The notes below the pieces were generated by a model. The model was not told the DNA's origin and ran no database searches. It saw nothing but the letters and a program-made list of their open reading frames with translations. A stretch of DNA of 64,000 bases from Nephrocerus scutellatus (taxonomy: Eukaryota > Arthropoda > Insecta > Diptera > Pipunculidae). Of this stretch, positions 54,938 to 64,000 are shown one piece after another. The DNA lies in contig OX352763.1 in the NCBI GenBank assembly GCA_947095585.1, positions 107,859,908 to 107,923,907 of the forward strand. Reading direction: 5' to 3'. The stretch's first letter is position 1; every line of letters begins with the position of its first letter. A program made the translations under genes and the position numbers.

Positions 54938-55695
54938 TGAACATCGATTTGGATTCCCTAAGCACTAAGACTTTACAGAGTCTTCTCAAAGATCTTGGGT
55001 TATCGTATCGATAAAGGTCAAAAGCCGATTTGGTAGAAAGGCTTAAAAACAAACACAAGCTTTCGGTAGAGAGTGAATGTCTATTTTCTTATTAACTTGC
55101 ACATGTAAACTTGTATTATTCGTACTTGCACGTGTAAACTCATAAAAAATGTAAAAATCATGATTGTCAAACGACAACCAACTCTACTCTGTCTGACCAT
55201 TGTAAAAGAAAAAGACGTGCTTTTCACCTTTCCTTTTTTTTAATAAGAGTTTTTCAATAAATTTAAAGTTTTGTAATAATTAAAATAAATATAAGTTTTT
55301 TCTTGTTGTGGAAATCACCGGCATCTAAACAGTTTATGCGACGAAGGCCGAAATCTCGACGTTTTTTTCTAAAAAAAAATTCCGGAATTTCCGCTTCCTC
55401 CGAAGCCATAACAACAACGACGACCTGAGCCAATTGAGCTGGGATTCTCTACGCAATCGCGTAATATTAATTATCAAAATAGACCCAGCTATCAACCAAA
55501 TTATCAGAAAAAATAGCGGCAAAGTTACCAACAACCATTTCATGCCCAAAAACGCCAGGCATCCCAACAAATGCACATACCAAATAAATTCCAACGAACC
55601 TTTTATACTGAAACTAACCCAATTCCAAAAGAAGAATAGGCACCCAGTATTCCCAAAACGAGACGTGTTGTATGTCAAAGACGAGTTTTATATGA
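54938..55695 (+). pseudogene. LTR-retrotransposon gag relic with N-terminal SAP-like motif
   Basis: The frame from the ATG at 54938 reads MNIDLDSLSTKTLQSLLKDL, GLSYR, a stop, then SKADLVERLKNKHKL. It matches the SAP helix-extension-helix pattern found at the N-terminus of some insect gag proteins. After a non-coding gap, 55380-55690 encodes a Q/N-rich segment ending QRRVLYELTNGKY in one frame. It lies 600 bp downstream of the candidate primer-binding site, as expected for gag. A stop inside the SAP motif and the missing centre show it is dead. Confidence 0.5.
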
Positions 55696-55699
55696 GCTA

Positions 55700-58310
55700 A
55701 CCAATGGAAAATACACCGTTGGTTAGCAAAAACTCCAATAATTGGAATTTTTGACCTTGAATTTTGTTAGAGCGAACAAACACCGATTGCGATTTAATGT
55801 TGTTCTCTTTTTTTTTGGCTGGCTTACACACTACCAAATTGCTGTACGATGTGCTGGCTGTGTAACACCAGTGGGTTGTAATCAACAACAACCACTGAAA
55901 AAAAAAAGAGAGTTTGGCCGGCCGCAATGAAGAGGCGGTTAGGTACGACAGATGGGGTGAAAGAATTGCACGAAGACGAGAATTGAGAAAAAATTTATTT
56001 TTGTGGGTCGTTAGGCGGTAGGCATGCTGGGCAGTAAAAATTTGCTAATGGGTCAGTCGTTGGCAGGCATTCAAATCGAGCGATGTGTTCTTTTTTTGTT
56101 TCTTTTTCCTTGTCCGGTTGATACTCAAGGAAATATATAGTTTTGGTCTGCACCGGAGCGCCTGTCGGGCTTAATTCTATTTTTTTTGTGTGCTCGTTAC
56201 TTTCAAAATAAAAAATAAAGGTTGTTTTAAATTAAACAGTGAAGAGGGAGTTGTTGGAACCACCAAAAATTTCAATTAAATCATACAAAAAAAACAACAT
56301 TAGTTCAGCACTGAAAGGGTGCATGTAACACCAAAAAAACCTATATTAGTCTTTTTCTTTCGTTTTGACAACTGTCACTTGCCTTGCACTTATAAAAATC
56401 ATCTTGTTTTTTTGTTTTTCGTATTAAAATCATTAAATTGTCAAGAAATATAATATAATACTCAAAATCTCAGTTGAAATTTGTGGCACAAATCATTGAT
56501 GCCCAAGATCACTTTGGATTACATCAACGAAGCTACCACAAACCAACCACGCTACGTGCAACCTTAAAATTCTTGCTAAGCCTACGTATCGTCTTCGGGA
56601 AACAAAGGTTTGGCATGAATCAGATAATACGCAAAAGAAATTGTTTATTTTAAAGGAAAAAAAAACGGATAGATCAATCTGCAAAGAAAGAAAAGAAATT
56701 ATAGTGTTTAAAAAAAAAAGAATTCCCAATTAAAAAAAAAGTTGTTTAACCGTGGGGAAAATTTATTTATTTCCACGCAAATTCTATGAAATTATTAAAT
56801 CAATGAAAAAATTGAAATTGATTTAATTCAATAACCCGACATCGTTAGAGATGCACGAATGTTGCATCTTACAAAAGTTTTCCCTGAAAATAACAGAAAA
56901 ATCAGAAAATTAATTTGTACTTTTTATAAATTGTTCCTTTTGTGCGACGAAAATCAATCGATTATCATAATAACCCGACATCGGTAGAGATGCGCAATTA
57001 GTGCATCTTACAACATTTTGCCCCTGGTAAAGAAAGAAAAAAAAAACAGATAATGGCGGACCCCACGGTATACTACCTGAGGATCCGCAAGGTGTTTCGA
57101 AGAAGACTTTAAAACAAATTTTTTTTTATTTTCCGGTACAAAGCACGCATTTGGAATGGGTTAATTGTGCACTTCGGCACATAAACATCAGAGAAAACAA
57201 TTTATGCCTTTGACAAGGAGCCCTTGGCAGTAAAGAATCACCACGCAACATCTCATCAGAAGCAGTTTATAATTTTTGTTTGTTCCTTTTCTGGGTTGTA
57301 ACGGGATCTCTTACCGCTACTTAAGTAGCAAAATTGGGTCGCGAAAAATCGGTGGTCAATAATCACCTTATAATTTAATGCTTTGAAATTCTTTTGTATA
57401 TCTAACAAGGGCGGAACCCCAAGAGTGCTAGGGAGGGTAAGTTGCAACCTTGCAACTATTTATAACAACAATTAATACAGCGCCCTAAATCAATGTCCGT
57501 TATTGCCCAATACCAGAGCAATAAAACCCAAGCAATAAACAAAACCAATAACACACAGCAATCACTGCGCAACCGCACTGCAATATGATTCAAATGTAGG
57601 TCACAACCGCGTACATGAATTTGATTTCCTCTTTCGCGCATTAAGATAGGTCAGTATTAAAAGCTCGAATGTGATGAATTTGATGTTGTGAGCTTTCATA
57701 TAGGAATCTTTGATAGTAAAAGCTCCAATATCGAGGTTTCGTTATTCGAACCGAGGCAGAATATAGTCAGTCAGATAGAGTATCAGGAACAGTCATATAG
57801 AGTACCATCAGCCAGACTGGTAATCAGAGTCAGATAACAGAGTCGAATACAAAGTTATTATACAAAGTGATTATACCTTACTAAATCAAATACAAGTTCT
57901 ATCCTAAGTTCTAAGTGTTAATAAAACTAGATTTAAGAAAACCAACCATAAACTTGCCTATTGATTTATTTGGACAACAACCATCGTGAAAAACAGGTAA
58001 CCCAAAATAATGTAAGCTAGTATTAGAACAATTAACCCCATTGCTTTCCAGCACATCAAACTCGTCAGCGCTGTCTGAGTGGGTGTAATGGATAACAGGG
58101 GAAGTCAAGCCTTAAAACTTTAAATTCGAAATTGTCTCTTAACTTTTTTTTATTGAATTCATTCATGTCCGGGTTTTATTAGTCGGAATAATTCGAGGGG
58201 CTCAGGGGTCCCCTCTTAAGTAGGATAATTTAAGATTACAGAATTGTCTTTATTTTTATTATAACTGTTAGGACATACTTATATTAGATTAAACACAAAG
58301 GATTTTTCGG
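55700..58310. other. Long stretch without a recognised gene
   Basis: TGTAACACCAGTGGGTTGTA at 55860 and ATGTAACACCAAAAAA at 56324 recall LTR ends, and the interval between them could be an LTR-like unit. 56830-57000 holds two copies of ATAACCCGACATCG, then TAGAGATGC, and TGCATCTTACAA, about 141 bp apart. 57740-58100 has LTR-like texture (TTAATAAAACTAGATT). No protein domain was recognised on either strand. Confidence 0.35.
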
Positions 58311-58324
58311 TGGTTGTTAGATTC

Positions 58325-59294
<970 letters not shown>

Positions 59295-60245
59295 ACGCCT
59301 TGTGGTGAGGGCAGAAAACGTTTCGAGCCACCAACCAAAGCAACCTAGTTGCTTAAAAACCCATTACGGGTTAAAGGAAATCTTCTTTCTTAGAACGGTT
59401 GATTTATAAAAAAACGGCCTATCTGTCTGCCTCAAATATACATATCTATTATTTATCTATTAATTAATTTTATTACTTATCATTTTTCACACATATTACA
59501 TTAAACAAATTTTTTACCCATTATGACAATCATAATAAGAAACTGACGACAAAAGCTACAAACAAATTTTTACCTATAATGACAATCACACAATGAAACT
59601 GACGACATACCTTTTTAACTTCTGATTGAACTTCTGATTTCATATTGACCCTAGTTGATGGGCTTTCTTGTGTGGGGGTACTCAACATTGAACTGCCATG
59701 GGATAGACGAATCTATACATGAGCGCATCTACGCTGCAGACTCCCTCGGGATAGGCGTAATCCGCACATGCGAAGTTGATGCGCCGATGACTTCCATGAC
59801 AGGATTTAACCCAATGTTGAACTGCCTTTTTCCCAAAAATTCATTCAGCGCCATATGGGATATGGAAGGGGGGGGTACACAACATTGAACTGCCATGGGA
59901 TAGACGAGACTATACATGAGCGCATCTACGCTGCAAACTCCCTCGGGATAGGCGTAATCCGCACAAGCGAAGTTGATGCGCCGATGACTTCCATGACAGG
60001 ATTTAACCCAATGTTGAACTGCCTTTTTCCCAAAAATTCATTCAGCGCCATATGGGATATGGAAGGGGGGGGGGGGTACACAACATTGAACTGCCATGGG
60101 ATAGACGAGTCTATACATGAGCGCATCTACGCTGCAAACTCCCTCGGGATATGCGTAATCCGCACATGCAAAGTTGATGCGCCGATGACTTCCATGACAG
60201 GATCTAACCCAATGTTGTACTGCCTTCTCTCCCAAAAAGTCATTC
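59295..60245. repeat. Leader (~383 bp) plus three ~197-bp satellite units, copy A
   Basis: The leader 59295-59677 starts GCCTTGTGGTGAGG and contains TTTCGAGCCACCAACCAAAG, CAACCTAGTTGC and two AACTGACGACA-type blocks. It is followed by satellite units starting at about 59678, 59875 and 60076. G-runs (GGGGGGG to GGGGGGGGGGGG) mark the unit junctions. The same leader joined at the same base to the same satellite recurs at 63254. Neither part encodes a recognisable protein; the 134-codon frame through the units is a repeat artefact. Confidence 0.92.
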
Positions 60246-60299
60246 AACTAACTATCTAACCTATCCATCCATCTATCTCACTAACATTCTTTCTATATT

Positions 60300-60392
60300 T
60301 TAATCTTAATCTAAATCTGAATCTAAATCTAAATCTAAATCCAAATCTAAAGTCTAAATCTAAAAACCTAAATCTAAACCTAAACCAATTCA
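60300..60392. repeat. Degenerate (CTAAAT)n repeat
   Basis: About twelve imperfect hexamers (AATCTAAATCTAAATCTAAA). It is bracketed by two copies of a block ending CACTAACATTCTTTCTAT (60279-60296 and 60405-60422). Confidence 0.85.
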
Positions 60393-61089
60393 AAATCTAT
60401 ATCTCACTAACATTCTTTCTATCTTACTATCTAACCATCTAACAACCTACCTAACTTTCTATCATGCTATTCTCAACTGGCTACCATGGTTGTGGAACCA
60501 AAAACCCACGAACCATCTGGTAAAAAACTTTCGTTTGTCGCAATCAGTCTAGCACGGGGGCACCACAAAAGGGCCCCTGTAGGATGAAAAACGTAGATGC
60601 CCGTTCATGTGGACTTTCCTTTCGGGAATACATCACTAGATGTACTCCCCTTTGGGAATCCATTGCCTTGTCAACACACATCCAGGACCCATATCCAAAG
60701 GCCTTGGACGTGCTGCAGGTCTACGAATCGCCTTTTGAGGGGACACACTGCCTGGTCACCAGAACGTCCGGGACCCTTTACCGTTCGCAAAAAATGAAAA
60801 AGATAAGACATCTTACAAGTAGCTTCTACCGGGTAGGCAGTATAAGTAGCTAAAAATTAAAATTAAAATCAAAATTACAAATTTCATATTTCCTGGCTTC
60901 TCTGGGAAATTTTTGCTTTTCCCTATCACCAAAAATTGTTCCCAGAACCCTTTAGATTCACGGAACCCCACAACATCCTAAATTAATAACTAAAATGTTA
61001 TTAATTGCAATTACATCTAACAAAATAATTGATCTTGAATAGGTTGGCCTCAACCATATTCCTGGTCACATCAAGTTAAGCCATACGTT
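60393..61089. other. Stretch related to satellite flanks, no supported gene
   Basis: 60560-60790 contains CACACATCCAGGACCC and GTGCTGCAGGTCTACGAATC, resembling sequence next to satellite cluster 1 at 40961. 60850-60885 is an AAAATTAAAATTAAAATC tract like the tail of the LINE at 62249, possibly the 3' end of another LINE copy. Confidence 0.4.
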
Positions 61090-62265
61090 GGCTTTGAACC
61101 CATATTGTTAAAATGGATATCTTCATATCTGGAAAACCGTCTTTATAGTGTTCGCTTCAGGTCCGTCTTATCGTCCACATTTTTGGCAACCTCAGGGGTC
61201 CCACAAGGCAGCCATCTAGGCCCCCTTCTTTTCATTTTGACTATAAATGATCTCGATAGCGTCATCAAACATTCCGCCATCTCAATTTACGCTGACGATA
61301 CCAAGTTCTTCAAACCCATTTCTTCCCCACAAGACTCCTATCTCCTTCAACAAGACCTAGATAATTTTTCCACATGGTGCCTAAAAAATTGCTTGGATCT
61401 TAATATCTCCAAATGCCAATCTGTTACCCTATCACGTAAGTGCAACAAGCCCCCTCCCAGACATTACCTTCACCACGGTCAACCCATATCCCGCGTGCAA
61501 TCTTTTCGACACCTCGGCATATTGTGCGACTCGTAACTAAACTTCCGTTCTCATATTGGTGAAATAATTCTCAAAGCCAACTCATCACTTGGCTTCGTCA
61601 AACGGTGGTCCAAAGAATTTTCCAACCCTTACGTGACCAGTTCCCTCTACATTACATTTGTCCGTCCCCTCCTCGAGTACGCTAGTCAAGCGTGGTCCCC
61701 ATATCATCAAGTTCATGTGTCTAGAATCGAGAGTATCCAACGTCGATTTCTCCGTTTTGCTCTTCGAGGGCTACCTTGGGACAATCATCTTATACTGCCT
61801 CCCTACCAAGACCGCATCAGCCTCATAAGCTTGAAAACCCTAGAAGAACGCAGAGACATAGCTGACATTCTTTTCATACATCGTCTCCTCTCAGGCTCCG
61901 TCGATTGCGCGTCTCTACACAATTCAATTTTCTTTAATACTAAGCCCCGTAATCTACGTTGCCCGCCTCTCTTCTATCTACCGACACACCGCACTATGTA
62001 CGGCTCCAACGAACCAATCTCCCGTATGCTGCGTAAGGTTAACTTAAAACTTACCGTTTTCGATCTTAACCGCAGCACTCCCTGCCTTAAACTTGATCTC
62101 CTCAGCCATCCCCCCTAGCTTTATATGTTAGCTATAAGTCTAAGTTTTTAGTCTTAGTTTTAAGTCTTAGTTTAAACTTCTCAATCATGTTAGCATTAGG
62201 TTTTAGCTTGTAATAAGCCGAATAAATGGGGGCAATCGCCCCCACCAAAATTAAATTAAAAATTA
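61090..62265 (+). pseudogene. 5'-truncated Jockey-group LINE, RT second half and 3' end
   Basis: One reading frame, broken by a single TAA at 61534-61536, encodes LLKWISSYLENRLYSVRFRS, then TSGVPQGSHLGPLLFILTIN, IYADDTKFF (catalytic Asp pair near 61290) and SLYITFVRPLLEYASQAWSP. It continues through SIQRRFLRFALRGLPWDNHL and TLEERRDIADILFIHRLLSG to a stop at 62116-62118. The RT fingers and endonuclease are missing. The 3' region has AATAAATGGGGGCAATCGCC, which folds into a GGGGGC-ATC-GCCCCC type stem, then AAAATTAAATTAAAAATTAC, typical of a LINE 3' terminus. Codon usage is richer in C than in the 35.7 kb LINE, so it is another family. Confidence 0.88.
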
Positions 62266-63253
62266 CACTTGATCAAATAATGTTACTTAAACACAATAAC
62301 ACTCAATGGTATATGCATGTCCTCACGATATACATGCATGCATCATCGAATGTAAACAGATCGACGCGTCGTCTACAGTTTATTCCTAAAAACATCCACA
62401 CTGGCAGAATATATATTATTCGCTACTGCATAGGTTTTCGTTCCCACTGTCATGTGGTAAAAATTATGCTCACGAATTATGACTACCAGACGGACATCTA
62501 AGATGTACGCTGGCACTCATAATTTCTAAATTACTTCTCATAACACACAACAAAACCGTCTACAACTCACTGTTTCTAGGTATTTGTCGATGCAAATCGT
62601 AGATACAATTAGCGCATGGCGCAACGCAAAAATGCACACTCGCTATCCTTCTTGGAAACCAATGCAACAATCCTGTATGCACATCCTCAACCCTTATCGC
62701 GTTCGCACCTTGCAAACGTAAAAGGATAGGAACTAAGCCAACTTCGGCACATGATATTTCGACAGATATTATTCAGTGCCAAACTACCTTATAAAACGGT
62801 TGTCGTTTTCACGCGAGTTCGTGCTCTAAATCTTTTGTTTTAGTTCCTTTTTGAATTTAAACATTTTGTTCCAAAACATTTTTAAAATTGTATGTTTCAC
62901 CCTCAGAATGTGGGTTTTTCGTCATAATAAGTGAGTGAGAACTAAGTGTGTGTGTGTATCAACTGAATAGAATAAATAAATCACGATGGACCCTAACAAA
63001 ACCACGGAAAACATGAAACGCACGCGAGTACAAGAAACACACATGAAGATACAAATACAACACAGATGACAAAAAACAACGAACTTAATACACTTTACAT
63101 AAAACACAAGGTATGAATTCTTTTACTTATATGTACTATATAACATATATAAAATTATTAATAAGAAACCCCTATTGACCCATATCACCCTGCTTCTTGG
63201 TTCACACCAAAACTAAACCCATCCCAACTCAGGCCGAGTAAGCTCGCTGATGA
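62266..63253. other. Stretch without a recognised gene
   Basis: No domain was recognised in either strand. The 91-codon frame at 62226-62501 begins in the LINE 3' tail. GTGTGTGTGTAT at 62948-62959 is a short microsatellite. Confidence 0.4.
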
Positions 63254-64000
63254 CGCCCTGTGGTGAGGACAGAAAAGGTTTCGAGCCACCAACCAAAGCA
63301 ACCTAGTTGCTTAAAAACCCATTACGGGTTAAAGGAAATCTTCTGTCTTAGAACGGTTGATTTATAGAAAAACGGCCTATCTGTCTGCCTCAAATATACA
63401 TTTCTATTATTTATCTATTAATTAATTTTATTACTTATCATTTTTCACACATATTACATTAAACAAATTTTTTATCCATTATGACAATCATAATAAGAAA
63501 CTGACGACAAAAGCTACAAACAAATTTTTACCTATAATGACAATCACACAATGAAACTGACGACATACCTTTTTAACTTCTGATTGAACTTCTGATTTCA
63601 TATTGACCCTAGTTGATGGGCTTTCTTGTGTAGGGGTACTCAACATTGAACTGCCATGGGATAGACGAATCTATACATGAGCGCATCTACGCTGCAGACT
63701 CCCTCGGGATAGGCGTAATCCGCACATGCGAAGTTTATGCGCCGATGACTTCCATGACAGGATCTAACCCAGTGTTGAACTGCCTTTTCCCCGGAAGGTT
63801 CATTCAGCGCTATATGGGATATGGAAAGAAGGTACTCAGCATTGAACTGCCATGGGATAGACGAATCTATACATGAGCGCATCTACGCTGCAGACTCCCT
63901 CGGGATAGGCGTAATCCGCACAAGCGAAGTTGATGCGCCGATGACTTCCATGACAGGATTTAACCCAATGTTGAACTGCCTTTTTCCCAAAAATTCATTC
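63254..64000. repeat. Leader (~382 bp) plus ~197-bp satellite, copy B (runs off the window)
   Basis: Leader 63254-63635 is nearly identical to 59295-59677. Satellite units start at about 63636 and 63832 (196 bp apart) and the second continues to the window edge. The offset to copy A is 3958-3959 bp throughout the leader, so the leader has no large indel between copies. Confidence 0.93.

Noticed and set aside
59855..60259. 134-codon plus-strand open frame
   Set aside because: It is read-through of the ~197-bp satellite; the same peptide recurs in every unit and ends at arbitrary points.
62226..62501. 91-codon plus-strand frame after the LINE
   Set aside because: It begins inside the LINE 3' terminal stem and tail and has no recognisable domain.

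Overview
This 64 kb window looks like nuclear DNA of a higher fly (Diptera, probably Brachycera/Schizophora; an acalyptrate such as a tephritid is a guess). The reasons are: one exon that reads as the fly homeobox cofactor extradenticle; a takeout/JHBP-type gene with short GT-AG introns; AT-rich intergenic DNA; and a dense mosaic of insect-type transposons. No bacterial, organellar or CRISPR feature was seen. Coordinates of relics are approximate where the ends are decayed.

Host genes are few. The first coding exon of extradenticle lies on the minus strand at 9439-9703 with a clean splice donor. No later exon was recognised at lower coordinates, so 1-9438 is probably intron 1 packed with transposons. 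The last three exons of a takeout-family gene (19051-19864, minus strand) join in frame through GT-AG introns. Its signal-peptide exon is not visible and a LINE relic lies immediately upstream.

Layout: 0.3-1 kb Tc1/mariner-superfamily relic; 1.1-2.7 kb LINE with a DINE-like insert; 4.5-6.1 kb LINE carrying a tRNA-type SINE with target-site duplications; 6.9-8.8 kb LINE split by another DINE-like insert; 9.4-10.3 kb extradenticle exon and upstream region; 10.3-13 kb R1-type LINE pieces, one inside a G/T-rich minisatellite; 13.1-14.2 kb DINE-like element, hAT fragment and foldback element; 17-18.2 kb second copy of the first LINE; 18.7-19.9 kb MITE and takeout gene; 20.1-23.7 kb LINE relics; 25.3-28 kb minisatellite and two DINE-like elements, one with about ten central tandem repeats; 30.2-32.5 kb irritans-type mariner relic among LINE tails; 33.7-39.6 kb piggyBac relic with a MITE, a foldback palindrome and a LINE with an intact 963-codon ORF nested inside it; 39.6-40.2 kb Harbinger fragment; 40.7-41.3 kb satellite; 43.1-46.9 kb Ty3/gypsy integrase relic with a tandemly amplified N-terminal segment; 48.1-49.4 kb Tc1/mariner-superfamily transposon with matching terminal repeats; 50-55.7 kb hAT, LTR and gag fragments; 58.3 kb TA microsatellite; 59.3-60.2 and 63.3-64 kb two copies of a leader plus ~197-bp satellite module flanking a Jockey-type LINE.

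The DNA does not form a cooperating gene system. It records layered insertion: SINE into LINE, DINE-like elements into LINEs and hAT, MITE, foldback and LINE into piggyBac. The most unusual structures are the amplified integrase zinc-finger segment, the leader/satellite modules, the DINE-like element with GC-rich palindromic monomers, and the nested block at 33.7-39.6 kb.
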